Part shown: positions 32,682 through 40,871 of the stretch, one piece after another
Position numbering within the stretch: the first letter of the stretch is position 1
Layout: each line of letters opens with the position of its first letter
Origin: an uncultured Verrucomicrobiales bacterium
GTDB lineage: Bacteria > Verrucomicrobiota > Verrucomicrobiia > Verrucomicrobiales > Akkermansiaceae
Assembly (NCBI GenBank): GCA_949373085.1
Contig: CASICJ010000009.1
Location: 1 to 62,452 of the forward strand
Length of the DNA: 62,452 nucleotides
Direction: 5' to 3'
Translations under genes and position numbers: made by a program
The notes under the pieces: generated by a model
Database searches by the model: none
Seen by the model: only the letters and a program-made list of their open reading frames with translations
What the model was told of the DNA's origin: nothing

Positions 32682-33659
32682 TTATTTGAATTTTGAACTC
32701 ATCATCCATTGATACCAGTCTTTTTCAAATGCAACATCATCTCCGTAACCCAAAGTTCTTAGAAGAAGATCTTTTGTCGGCGTGGCGCCCTCGCGGATTG
32801 ATTTGATAAATGTCTGATATTTTCCTCTCCGTTCATCGCTACTCACCATGAAGTAGTTCAGCGCGAACATGTATCCGGATTCGTTCGGGGAGAGGGTGAT
32901 AATTTGGGCGTTGAGAGTTTGCTCAAGACTTACTCGTTTCTCTCCTTTACAAAGTTGCCGTAGAATCCTCGGCCATGACTCTTGGGGCCCTAGGGTTCCA
33001 CCCTTGCGAGCATCGACCCCACCTCCTGGATTTTCCCGGTAGTAAGCCTGGAAGTCGAGATAATAGATCGAACAGCGATCAAAGACCATATGCTCGGCAT
33101 AGTATCCCATACCCGCTGTCATCCAAAAGGGGAGATTAGCCTGGTGGGTGCGACTTTTCATCAGTGCCGTGCCGAGGCTGTGCACTAGAATTTCCTTGCG
33201 ATCCTTCTTACGTCCCCCGCCTGATTGCTCAGAATCGCTTTTACAGATGACAAGATAACGGGTCATTGGGTCAAGGTAATTTCCAACCTGCTTCGTGATC
33301 TGAACATCTCCGTTTGTCCAATTATGGCGGTTTGTATCGATCATTACGCAATTATGAAAATCATCACCAGTTTCCACTAAATAGATTGCAAATCGAAATT
33401 CATCTTCTTTACCCGCTTCCTGTCCGCCCGGTGTTCGGAATTCGTTTTTTTCGAAATCTCCTTCTAGACCAGGCAGGATTTCAAGCATTACCTCATAGGT
33501 TTTTTCTGAAAATTTTCGAGCTGGATCGGTCCCAGTGCCCATCGTATGGATCGTGAAATGATCAAGCTCCTTCTCCTTCCATTTTAGTCCCGAAAAGTGC
33601 AAAGTTTGACCAGTGGCGAACGCGGCCACGAACAACAAAAAAACGACCATCTGAATCAT
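32682..33659 (-). CDS. Secreted protein resembling an inactivated DUF1570/peptidase-MA-like metalloprotease
   Basis: The start is set at ATG 33659, which begins a signal peptide MIQMVVFLLFVAAFATGQ. An upstream in-frame ATG at 33761 is rejected because a strong terminator spans it. The mature part has HFTIHTMGTGTDPARKF near its start. Where a gluzincin would show HExxH it has LVHSLGTAL, and the second motif reads LPFWMTAGMGYYAEH where active relatives have W-L-x-E-G-L. The catalytic glutamates are lost, so it is probably a non-enzymatic relative. The 325-residue length fits. The next gene follows after 6 bases. Confidence 0.6.
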   Translation of the reverse strand: MIQMVVFLLFVAAFATGQTLHFSGLKWKEKELDHFTIHTMGTGTDPARKFSEKTYEVMLEILPGLEGDFEKNEFRTPGGQEAGKEDEFRFAIYLVETGDDFHNCVMIDTNRHNWTNGDVQITKQVGNYLDPMTRYLVICKSDSEQSGGGRKKDRKEILVHSLGTALMKSRTHQANLPFWMTAGMGYYAEHMVFDRCSIYYLDFQAYYRENPGGGVDARKGGTLGPQESWPRILRQLCKGEKRVSLEQTLNAQIITLSPNESGYMFALNYFMVSSDERRGKYQTFIKSIREGATPTKDLLLRTLGYGDDVAFEKDWYQWMMSSKFK

Positions 33660-33744
33660 TGGTATGGTATATGCGGGCGAGTTCTCGTTGGCAATGAGGG
33701 AAAGATCCTCGTTATTTTCTGAAGATCTTCTCCTTTTGAAAAGG

Positions 33745-33780
33745 CAAAGAAGCCCGATCACTAGTGAACGGACTTCTTTG
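33745..33780 (-). terminator. Strong hairpin terminator downstream of the EF-hand gene
   Basis: Arms caaagaagcccg (33745-33756) and cggacttctttg (33769-33780) pair over 12 bases with one G-T pair around a 12-base loop. Positioned just after the EF-hand gene stop and before the next minus-strand gene, it separates the two units. Confidence 0.75.
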
Positions 33781-33806
33781 TAGCTTGGGTATAGGGGGGC
33801 TAAAAT

Positions 33807-34286
33807 CTATTTAGCGGCTGGGGTTTTACCCTTTTTAGGGGCGGCTTTGCCCTTTTTGCGACCATCTTCTCCCTTGCCGGCTCCACGTGCGCCACCGCGG
33901 CGAGCACCCATTGACTTACGAGCTGCGGCTCTTTCCTCTTCACTGAGTTTTCCATCACCATCTTTGTCAAATTTCTTCATCATTTCAGCACGCCGGTCTG
34001 CCATGGAAGCTTTGCGCTCTTCCTGGCTGAGTTTGCCGTCACCGTCCTTATCGTATTTCTTCATCATTTCAGCACGCCGGCCTTCCATAGCAGCTTTGCG
34101 CTCTTCCTGGCTGAGTTTGCCATCACCGTCCTTATCATATTTCTTGATCATTTCGGCTGAAGGTTGAGGAACTGGGCGTGGTCCAGCGCCGCGAGCTCCC
34201 TTTTTGCCCTCACCTTTGGGAGGCTCTGCAGTTGCGACGGCACAGGTGATGATCGCTACGATTGTTGATGTTAGTTTTGTCTTCAT
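33807..34286 (-). CDS. Secreted EF-hand repeat protein
   Basis: Protein of 159 residues with a signal peptide (cleavage after TCAVATA). Three EF-hand loops DKDGDGKLSxEE lie in near-identical 26-residue units, each ending ERKAxM-type or ERAAAR. The flanks are Gly/Lys/Ala/Pro-rich and the protein ends with a basic KKGKAAPKKGKTPAAK tail. The loops have all oxygen ligands for calcium. Such short EF-hand exports are common in Planctomycetes and Verrucomicrobia with unknown roles. The DNA repeats have a 78-base period, so unit number could change by recombination. Confidence 0.85.
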   Translation of the reverse strand: MKTKLTSTIVAIITCAVATAEPPKGEGKKGARGAGPRPVPQPSAEMIKKYDKDGDGKLSQEERKAAMEGRRAEMMKKYDKDGDGKLSQEERKASMADRRAEMMKKFDKDGDGKLSEEERAAARKSMGARRGGARGAGKGEDGRKKGKAAPKKGKTPAAK

Positions 34287-34420
34287 AATGGTTTTTCTAA
34301 TTTTTTGGGATTTTGAGGTATTCCCGGTTTCATGCGATATAACCGTGCATGGGAGAAGAGTTGCAAAATTTTTAATGAATTGTCATTGCCGGTTGGAGCG
34401 CATATCCCAAAGATCCTTAG

Positions 34421-35326
34421 ATGCAAGAGGGGGTTAACAAACCGAATAGAGCCGAGGTCTTTCGGGCCCGTCTTACAAGCACCATTATACTATGGACTCT
34501 TGTGACGGGTGTCTTTGTTTCTCAAAATGCTTGGGCTTTTTTTGGACTTGTTTCCTTTTTAACGTTAGCTGGTGCATGGGAGTTCCGGAGTTTGTTTTCT
34601 AAGTTCCCCGGCGATGGTTGCCGGACCGTCGGTTTATTAGTCGGACTAATAGTGGCTCTTTCGACCGGTGCCTTTCTTGTGATGGGGTCTCAAGGCCACG
34701 ATAATTACTTTAGCGAATTGGCAGGGCTAATTACTGTTACGGTCTTTTGTTTCTTTGTCAGATTTAAACAGAGCATCGAAGGGCGCCAAAGTGTGGATGC
34801 TGTAGGAGATGGCTTACTTGCTTTTGTTTACGTTCCTATTCTTTTCGGATGTTTCGTTTATCGCCTTATTTTCCTGCCTGATGGTGGAGGTGAGGGCGAG
34901 GTTCCCGGAGCCTGGTTACTTTTGTTCATGATTGCCGCGGCCAAGTTTACCGATATGGGGGCTTACATTACGGGTTCCTTGATCGGGAAAAATAAAATGG
35001 CTCCGCACCTAAGTCCCGCAAAAACTTGGGAAGGTTTTTTTGGTGCTCTTGGTTTCGCCCAACTAGCGGCATGGGGAGTATGGGGATTTTCTGGTGATAT
35101 CTTATCCTGGATCCCACCCCTCCATGTAGGTGTTCTAGCTCTTCTCATTGGTTTGGTGGCCGTAGCGGGTGATCTTGCGGAATCTATCTTAAAGCGTAGC
35201 CTTGAGGCGAAAGATTCTGGGAGTTTAATGCCCGGAATTGGAGGTGTTCTGGATTTAATTGATAGCCTTTGTTTCGCTGCTCCCGTGACCTATTTTTATC
35301 TTCTCAGAACAGATCTCATTTCATGA
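34421..35326 (+). CDS. cdsA: Phosphatidate cytidylyltransferase (CDP-diglyceride synthase)
   Basis: Makes CDP-diacylglycerol from phosphatidate and CTP for phospholipid synthesis in the membrane. The 301-residue protein has about seven hydrophobic segments and the family signature near the C-terminus: DLAESILKRSLEAKDSG followed by LMPGIGGVLDLIDSL. GKNKMAPHLSPAKTWEG is also typical. Its stop overlaps the dxr start (ATGA), so the two are translationally coupled, an arrangement also seen in other bacteria. Confidence 0.93.
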   Translation: MQEGVNKPNRAEVFRARLTSTIILWTLVTGVFVSQNAWAFFGLVSFLTLAGAWEFRSLFSKFPGDGCRTVGLLVGLIVALSTGAFLVMGSQGHDNYFSELAGLITVTVFCFFVRFKQSIEGRQSVDAVGDGLLAFVYVPILFGCFVYRLIFLPDGGGEGEVPGAWLLLFMIAAAKFTDMGAYITGSLIGKNKMAPHLSPAKTWEGFFGALGFAQLAAWGVWGFSGDILSWIPPLHVGVLALLIGLVAVAGDLAESILKRSLEAKDSGSLMPGIGGVLDLIDSLCFAAPVTYFYLLRTDLIS

Positions 35327-36474
35327 AGAAGCGAGTTTTGATTTTAGGTTCTACTGGATCAATTGGAACAAGCGCGCTCACCGTAGCGCGGCAAATTCCC
35401 GATCGAATGGAGATTGTCGGGCTTGCCGCTGGAACACGGGTTGACGATCTTGAGGATCAGGCAAAAGAATTTGGAGTAAAGCATCTCTGTTTGGCAGATG
35501 AGTCACGCTACAAGGAACTCCAGAAACCTGGACGTGTCGTCTACGCCGGAGCGATTGGACTCGTGGAAATAGTAGAAGCAACTCAGCCCGATTTGGTGCT
35601 AGTTGCAATAGTGGGCGTTGAAGGGTTGCGACCCACGTTAGCGGCTATCGAATTGGGTTGTGATATCGCGGTTGCAAGCAAAGAGATTTTGGTGATGGCC
35701 GGGGAGGTTGTTATGAATGCTGCCCGAAAAAAAGGGGTGAATATTCTCCCCGTGGATAGCGAACACAATGCAATTTTTCAATGTCTTGAGGGGCATAAAG
35801 GATGCTCCGATGAGGTTCGGCGCCTTATTGTAACTGCCTCAGGCGGACCATTTCGAACATTGCCAGTTGAAAAACTTTCCGAGGTGAAGTTGGAGGATGC
35901 TCTCAAGCATCCGACCTGGGAGATGGGGCAAAAAATCACTATTGATTCAGCGACCCTTTTTAATAAAGGGCTTGAGATGATTGAAGCCCGCTGGCTTTTT
36001 GATATTCCGATGTCCAAGGTCGAGGTGGTGGTGCATCCTCAAAGCATCGTCCATTCTATGGTCGAGTTTATCGATGGGAGTGTTCTAGCCCAACTCAGCA
36101 CAACTGATATGTGTTTTCCGATTCAGTATGCTGTGGTTTGGCCCGAGCGTCTGAGAAATGAATTAAAGCCCCTAGACTTTCCAACTCTTGCTAAGCTTGA
36201 GTTTGAAGCGCCTCGCGAGAAGGATTTTCCAGCCCTCAATTTGGCACGGGAAGCCGGAGAGCGAGGGGGGACTCTGCCTGCGGTTTTGAATGCCGCTAAC
36301 GAAATTGCCAATGAAACTTTCAGGCAGAATTCTCTTAGTTTTCCTGGAATTTGGCAGGTGGTGGAAGAGACGATGAATCAAGTTGAGCACATAGATTCGC
36401 AGGAATTAGGTGTCGTGGTCAATGCCGACCTTGAGGCGAGAAGAGTAGCTCGTGAAATTACCAAGCGCGTATGA
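35323..36474 (+). CDS. dxr: 1-deoxy-D-xylulose 5-phosphate reductoisomerase
   Basis: Second enzyme of the MEP isoprenoid pathway, converting DXP to MEP with NADPH. The ATG at 35323 gives MKKRVLILGSTGSIGTSAL, the conserved N-terminal NADPH site; a longer frame from 35269 lies inside cdsA and is rejected. Also visible are ASKEILVMAGE, DSEHNAIFQCL (metal-binding D and E) and VVHPQSIVHSMVEF. The product has 383 residues. Its 3' end overlaps the convergent pyrD gene by 17 bases. Confidence 0.96.
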   Translation: MKKRVLILGSTGSIGTSALTVARQIPDRMEIVGLAAGTRVDDLEDQAKEFGVKHLCLADESRYKELQKPGRVVYAGAIGLVEIVEATQPDLVLVAIVGVEGLRPTLAAIELGCDIAVASKEILVMAGEVVMNAARKKGVNILPVDSEHNAIFQCLEGHKGCSDEVRRLIVTASGGPFRTLPVEKLSEVKLEDALKHPTWEMGQKITIDSATLFNKGLEMIEARWLFDIPMSKVEVVVHPQSIVHSMVEFIDGSVLAQLSTTDMCFPIQYAVVWPERLRNELKPLDFPTLAKLEFEAPREKDFPALNLAREAGERGGTLPAVLNAANEIANETFRQNSLSFPGIWQVVEETMNQVEHIDSQELGVVVNADLEARRVAREITKRV

Positions 36475-37480
36475 TGTCGTGGATCAAGCCAGGACCTTTG
36501 TAAACAAATCCAGTGTATATTTGCACAAGTGACGCTCCAGCCGCTCTTTTAGCGAGGGCGTCTTCGGCTGAGAAGATTCCGCCGGCTCCAATGATTGGGA
36601 CATCCTTCCCAAGTTTAGAATTAAAACGAGAGATTACCTCGGTTGCATGACTAGTCAATGGAGCCCCGGAAAGTCCTCCAGCCTCCTTGGCATTTGGATG
36701 ATTTTCGACAGCCGCACGATCTAGGGTAGTGTTGGTAGCGATGAGGAAATCGAGCCCGCCATCACGAAAAACTTTCGAGAGCCCATCGATCTGTTTTTTA
36801 TCGAGATCTGGTGCGACTTTAAGCGCGAAGGGCACGTAACGTCCGGTTTTCTTATGAAGCTTTTCCTGAAGATTTTTGAGTGTTTCAAGAAGCTTGCTTG
36901 CGGACTCCTCTGATTGCAGGTCACGCAGACCGGGAGTGTTTGGTGAGGAAAAGTTAGCTGTGATATAGTCTGACCAAGGATAGGCTTTTTCGAATGCGGT
37001 TGCGTAATCCTGGTTGGCCCGCTCGTTAGGAGTGATTTTGTTTTTTCCAATATTGATACCTACAATTCCGTTGAATGAGGAGGCGGATCGCGTATTAGCA
37101 AGGCCTTGATCGATCCCGGGATTGTTGAAACCCATGCGGTTAATAAGAGCCTTATGTTGAGGTAATCGGAATAGCCGGGGACATTCATTTCCATTTTGGG
37201 GCTTTGGGGTGAGAGTCCCAACTTCAATATGGCCAAAGCCAAGAAGACCGAGGGCATCGATGGTGTTCGCCTCTTTATCAAGCCCAGCTGCGAGACCAAC
37301 TGGATTTGGGAATGTTAGGCCAGCAAAAGAAACCGGTTTCGATTCCGGCGCGGTGGTCAAGGCCCGCAAAATACCAAGATTTTCGCTAGCGCGAAGCCCA
37401 GCCATCGAAAAGTGATGGGCGCGTTCAGCATCAAGACGGAAGAGGATAGCGCGTGCGGCAGGGTAAAGGAGATTGAGCAC
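36458..37480 (-). CDS. pyrD: Dihydroorotate dehydrogenase (quinone), class 2
   Basis: Oxidises dihydroorotate to orotate in pyrimidine synthesis, passing electrons to quinones. The 340-residue protein starts with a hydrophobic/amphipathic N-terminus (LLYPAARAILFRLDAERAHHF), a membrane association helix typical of class 2. FMN-site and catalytic motifs include GLAAGLDKEA, GTLTPKPQNGN, NRMGFNNPG, NFSSPNTPGLRDLQ with the catalytic serine, ATNTTLDRAA and GAGGIFSAEDAL. Confidence 0.95.
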   Translation of the reverse strand: MLNLLYPAARAILFRLDAERAHHFSMAGLRASENLGILRALTTAPESKPVSFAGLTFPNPVGLAAGLDKEANTIDALGLLGFGHIEVGTLTPKPQNGNECPRLFRLPQHKALINRMGFNNPGIDQGLANTRSASSFNGIVGINIGKNKITPNERANQDYATAFEKAYPWSDYITANFSSPNTPGLRDLQSEESASKLLETLKNLQEKLHKKTGRYVPFALKVAPDLDKKQIDGLSKVFRDGGLDFLIATNTTLDRAAVENHPNAKEAGGLSGAPLTSHATEVISRFNSKLGKDVPIIGAGGIFSAEDALAKRAAGASLVQIYTGFVYKGPGLIHDIIRAW

Positions 37481-37560
37481 TAGGAACTTGTGCCGGAGAA
37501 CGGCGAGTTAGGCAAGTTTTGCAATTCTTTGAATTATGGCTGGTAATAGGAACTCGTATT

Positions 37561-37932
37561 TCAACTTATTCGTTTTCGTAACCGAATAGGGCCTTTGAAG
37601 GTTGATGGATCAATGACTTCTCCATTTTGGAGGATTTCAATTTCCCCATCTGCATAGAGGCGCCGGGCAGCTTGGCGCGTCCGCTCCATATGTTTTTGCA
37701 ATTCTTCTTTCCCGAAGATCGCTTGTGTGACTTCGCCTGGACAAATAGTCGTATTTTTTTCCTTGTGGGTAAGGAATTCGAGGACCGCCTTTTCGATTTT
37801 TCTATCGAGTTTGTTTGGCTTAGATCTGCGGCATCGAAGGGAGCAATAACGGATCTCATGCCAGCAATTCGCCCACTTTTTACGCCATTGGATCGCTCGT
37901 CCGCATGTTTGGCAAATTTTATTAGAAATCAT
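37561..37932 (-). CDS. DUF2256 and DUF3253 fusion protein
   Basis: The likely start ATG 37932 gives MISNKICQTCGRAIQWRKKW; an earlier ATG at 38025 adds residues that run into the divergent gene. The DUF2256 part has a CxxCGRxIxWRKKW start and a second pair CSLRCRR, a treble-clef-like zinc site. The DUF3253 part follows (IEKAVLEFLTHKE, then RQAARRLYADGEIEILQNG), which has a winged-helix look. DUF2256 genes are often found near TIGR03643 and photolyase/cryptochrome genes in marine bacteria (recollection). Here TIGR03643 is divergent but no photolyase is visible. Function unknown. Confidence 0.75.
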   Translation of the reverse strand: MISNKICQTCGRAIQWRKKWANCWHEIRYCSLRCRRSKPNKLDRKIEKAVLEFLTHKEKNTTICPGEVTQAIFGKEELQKHMERTRQAARRLYADGEIEILQNGEVIDPSTFKGPIRLRKRIS

Positions 37933-37972
37933 CGCGACTTGCGTTTTCGGGGAAGAGGTTGATGAATACCTT

Positions 37973-38236
37973 ATGGATGATAAACTCAGAAATACGGTGA
38001 TCCGGATGGCATGGGAGGATCGCACAACATTTGATGAAATTCATAAAAAAACTGGTTTAGCTGAGGCCGATGTAATTAGGGTGATGCGAGCAAATCTCAA
38101 GGCGGGTAGCTTTAGGATGTGGAGGAAACGGGTGAGTGGTCGAATCACGAAACATGCAGGGAGGTTTCGCGAAAGCCGTCTCCAGATGAAAAGAGTCTCA
38201 AGGCGAGACCTTCTTAATCAGCAGGAAAGTGAGTGA
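37973..38236 (+). CDS. TIGR03643 (DUF2805) family protein
   Basis: Small protein of 87 residues. IRMAWEDRTTFDEIHKKTGL is the typical start of this family, followed by EADVIRVMRANLKAGSFRMWRKRV. The body looks like a small helix-turn-helix and is very basic, so nucleic acid binding is possible. It is divergent from the DUF2256-DUF3253 gene with about 40 bases between starts, and its 3' end overlaps the next minus-strand gene by 23 bases. Confidence 0.85.
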   Translation: MDDKLRNTVIRMAWEDRTTFDEIHKKTGLAEADVIRVMRANLKAGSFRMWRKRVSGRITKHAGRFRESRLQMKRVSRRDLLNQQESE

Positions 38237-39167
38237 GATCAAAACTTCCGGTTAATCTTTTGGTCTCCGCAGCCACGAGTGAGCCTACAACCGCACCTCG
38301 ATGGCAGCTGTCACCTCCAACTTTTGCATTAGCTATGACGGCCTCGGTGAAATTTTCGTGGTATTTCCAGGCAAGGTAAAGCGAAGCGGGGAAGGATTGG
38401 TCGATGTAACAAGCTGGACTTAATCGTTGTCCTATTATGACTCGGTCATCTTGATTTTCCCATTTTGTAGCCTTACGGGTAGAGAACCAATCACCAGCTT
38501 GCGTCATGAGGGCTTCTCTTAGTGGGGTGCCATTAGCGATAAATTGAAGGAGGCGAACGAGACAATCAGCTGCCCGTAACACGTTGGAATGCCGATGCGT
38601 GAGAGTGACGTGGGTTTTGATGGTCTGGCGGTGGTCGCCCGCGGGTAAAGCTGATAAAAGTGACGGAACAGTGGCAAGGCCACCAATGTGCTCGTCGGAT
38701 ATCCCACATTTTAGGATATCTTTTCCTTGGGCATAACGTGTGAAGAAAGCTCTATGATATTCTTCAAGATAGGTGTCGTTATGCCAGTTCGGAGTGAGCA
38801 TAAGATCGATGTAATTTTTGACCCAGTCGACAGGATCATACCTTCCTTTAATTGAAACTTCATTGTGAAGAGCTTGGGCAAGCTTGAAATTAACTGTATT
38901 CTCCCCTGCCTTCAGATTTTGGTGATAGTGAATGCCGCGTTGTCCCCAGAAGCACGCCTGATCGTGTAGAATTTCACCTTTTTCATTAAGTGGTGTATAT
39001 TCGGATCGCCATAAAATACTGTTGGGATGATGGGGGCACGGTGGGAGGTAGCGATCGAGCTCCGGATAGTCTTGGTCCATTGCATCCCGATCGTAATACC
39101 AGTGAACCGGCATTGCGAAAGCATCGGCGATTAGCGAACCATGATAAGCTGCTTGGTGAATAGTCAC
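38214..39167 (-). CDS. ADP-ribosylglycohydrolase-family protein with altered metal motifs
   Basis: Protein of 317 residues. The start GSLIADAFAMPVHWYYD corresponds to the family G-x-x-x-G-D-A-x-G-x-P motif. The C-terminal motif, usually GGDTDT, reads GGDSCHRGAVVGSLVAA. Two of the acidic or hydroxyl metal ligands are therefore replaced by Ser, Cys and His. It may be a divergent hydrolase or a non-enzymatic relative like J1-crystallins. No partner ADP-ribosyltransferase gene is visible. Confidence 0.75.
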   Translation of the reverse strand: MTIHQAAYHGSLIADAFAMPVHWYYDRDAMDQDYPELDRYLPPCPHHPNSILWRSEYTPLNEKGEILHDQACFWGQRGIHYHQNLKAGENTVNFKLAQALHNEVSIKGRYDPVDWVKNYIDLMLTPNWHNDTYLEEYHRAFFTRYAQGKDILKCGISDEHIGGLATVPSLLSALPAGDHRQTIKTHVTLTHRHSNVLRAADCLVRLLQFIANGTPLREALMTQAGDWFSTRKATKWENQDDRVIIGQRLSPACYIDQSFPASLYLAWKYHENFTEAVIANAKVGGDSCHRGAVVGSLVAAETKRLTGSFDLTHFPAD

Positions 39168-39260
39168 GTCTTAATATCGTAGATTACCAAGATTTGTCGC
39201 TCGGTTTTTGAAGTTGATAATCTCTCCGGTTTATTCGCCTCTTTAGATTTAATTAGACGA

Positions 39261-39487
39261 TTAACTAATGATCTCGGTTATTTCATTTGTGCTATCGACA
39301 AATTTAGACTCGGACAGGCCAAGACGATTAGCCATGGTAACCAAGAGATTTGAGAGTGGAACTTCTGATCCAAAGCGATGATAGGCTCCATGTTTCAGCC
39401 CAAGTTTTTATGATACTAACGGTGTTTTCCGACTCTTTCAGGTCGATTCCGATCGAAGTGGAGCCATTAATAATGGCAATGGTATGG
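39261..39487 (-). pseudogene. C-terminal relic of a DUF1552 protein
   Basis: The minus strand ending at stop 39261-39263 reads GLKHGAYHRFGSEVPLSN, then LLVTMANRLGLSESKFVDS and TNEITEIIS. This is the typical DUF1552 C-terminus (K-x-G-x-YHRFG-x-x-xPLSNLLvtM). Upstream the frame breaks near 39387, and a second frame (HTIAIINGSTSIGIDLK) continues to about 39487 before similarity fades. No start remains. DUF1552 genes usually pair with DUF1592 cytochrome-type genes in this phylum. Confidence 0.6.
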
Positions 39488-39506
39488 AAAGGTATTCGAT
39501 TTTATT

Positions 39507-39552
39507 AAGTATGTCTGAAATATTATCAGACCTTAGTAAGTATGTCTAAAAT
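39507..39552. repeat. Direct repeat and small hairpin at the start of the repeat-protein gene
   Basis: Two copies of aagtatgtctRaaat (39507-39521 and 39538-39552) are 31 bases apart and differ at one position. The second contains the start codon at 39542. Between them gtctga (39513-39518) and tcagac (39526-39531) can pair. It may be a regulatory site or a slippage product. Confidence 0.55.
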
Positions 39553-40792
39553 GTTGCCAAAATCGATACTTATTGGGGGAGCTGGGGTTGTTGTATTGGG
39601 GGTCTTTGGGATTTGGATCTCAGGGAGTCGTGGAGAAGATAGTGGGCTAGGGGATAGTGAAATAGCAGAGGGAGAAGCTTGGGCTTCTGATTTAGGGCGT
39701 GCCGAAAAAGACCGCAGAATTACTGGGAAATCTGTTGGAACTGGAGTTGGAAAGAAAAGAATGGGTCGTAATGAGATCATAGAAGTGGGACAGCGATTAC
39801 GTTGGGAGTTAAATCCATTACGACGGCGTGCGGCATTGGGGCAGCTGCTAGAGGGAATGAACGAGGAAAATGCAATGTTAGTGCGAGAGCAGATCTTACA
39901 TTTTTCAGAGGACAGTGCAGAATTCCAAGATTTTCATTTTGCTTGGGGGGCAATGTCAGGAGTAGATGCGGTAATGATAGGAGGCGACACCAAAGAAAAA
40001 GATATGGCTGCGACGATGACTGGTTGGGCAAGCATTGATCCGGTCGGGGCCTTATCTTGGTTTGATTCGTTGGAAGAGGACCGGAGGAAATGTAAGGACG
40101 TCAAATTTGGGATGCTGAAGGGATTGGCGAGTTCAGATCTAGCATTTGCAACCGATTTTGCGGTCGGGAAACTTGAAGCGAAGGACGAACACGCTGGTGA
40201 GATGTTAGAAACAGTGAAAGAGAAGATGCTGGAAGTGGAGACATTGCCAACTGCCGCGCTATGGGCGTTTGATTTACCTGAAGGAAAAGTGAGAGACGAG
40301 ATGCTAATGGCAGTGACAGGGGAATTTGTAAAAAGGGACCCAAAGGAAGCTGCGAATTGGGCTGCGACGTTGGAAGAAGAAGAGGGGGTTCAAATTAAAC
40401 AATTTATCGCGGGAAGGTGGGCGAAGGAGGACCCGATTGCCTGTTTGGAGTGGGCCCAGAAGCTTCCGGATGGACAGGGAAAAAATGCTAGCATCGGAGA
40501 GGTTGTCTCAGAATGGACAGGGCAGGATCCAGACGCGGTTTACGAGTTTTTGAACGATATGTCCGACAGGAGTGAGAGGGATGCAGCTGTTGAGGCATTT
40601 TCAGCGCGAATTTCAGACAATGATCCACATTCTGCTATTGCTTGGGCAGACGAGATTCAAGATAGCGAAGCCCGAAGGACCGCAATGATTCGTGCGGGTA
40701 GAGCATTGATGAGGCAGAGTGCTGAAGAGGGACGTCAATGGCTACAAAGGAGCGGGCTCACGGAGGACATTCGGAGGGAGATTGGAAAGTAG
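39542..40792 (+). CDS. Membrane-anchored protein with about 33-residue helical repeats
   Basis: Protein of 416 residues with one N-terminal hydrophobic segment (SILIGGAGVVVLGVFGIWI), so it is probably anchored and exported. The C-terminal half is built of repeats of about 33 residues with the pattern DPxxAxxWAxxL followed by a variable helix: DPKEAANWAATLEE, DPIACLEWAQKLPD, DPDAVYEFLNDMSD, DPHSAIAWADEIQD, and earlier DPVGALSWFDSLEE. This resembles TPR/HEAT-type helical scaffolds seen in verrucomicrobial proteins of unknown function. The start may be ATG 39542 or 39551. Confidence 0.65.
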   Translation: MSKMLPKSILIGGAGVVVLGVFGIWISGSRGEDSGLGDSEIAEGEAWASDLGRAEKDRRITGKSVGTGVGKKRMGRNEIIEVGQRLRWELNPLRRRAALGQLLEGMNEENAMLVREQILHFSEDSAEFQDFHFAWGAMSGVDAVMIGGDTKEKDMAATMTGWASIDPVGALSWFDSLEEDRRKCKDVKFGMLKGLASSDLAFATDFAVGKLEAKDEHAGEMLETVKEKMLEVETLPTAALWAFDLPEGKVRDEMLMAVTGEFVKRDPKEAANWAATLEEEEGVQIKQFIAGRWAKEDPIACLEWAQKLPDGQGKNASIGEVVSEWTGQDPDAVYEFLNDMSDRSERDAAVEAFSARISDNDPHSAIAWADEIQDSEARRTAMIRAGRALMRQSAEEGRQWLQRSGLTEDIRREIGK

Positions 40793-40871
40793 TAGTCTTA
40801 GGCGGACCTATCGTTTGTTTTGGTATCGTGGACGATAAGATGAGTGAAGTTACGTAAGTTAGGGTCTTTGA

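Noticed and set aside
33659..33761. N-terminal extension of the peptidase-like gene from ATG 33761
   Set aside because: It spans a strong terminator and the later ATG begins a good signal peptide.
33847..34167. Plus-strand frame over the EF-hand repeats
   Set aside because: Mirror of the repeated minus-strand EF-hand coding sequence, with Ser/Pro-rich composition.
35269..35322. Upstream start for dxr
   Set aside because: It lies inside cdsA, and the conserved NADPH site begins at ATG 35323.
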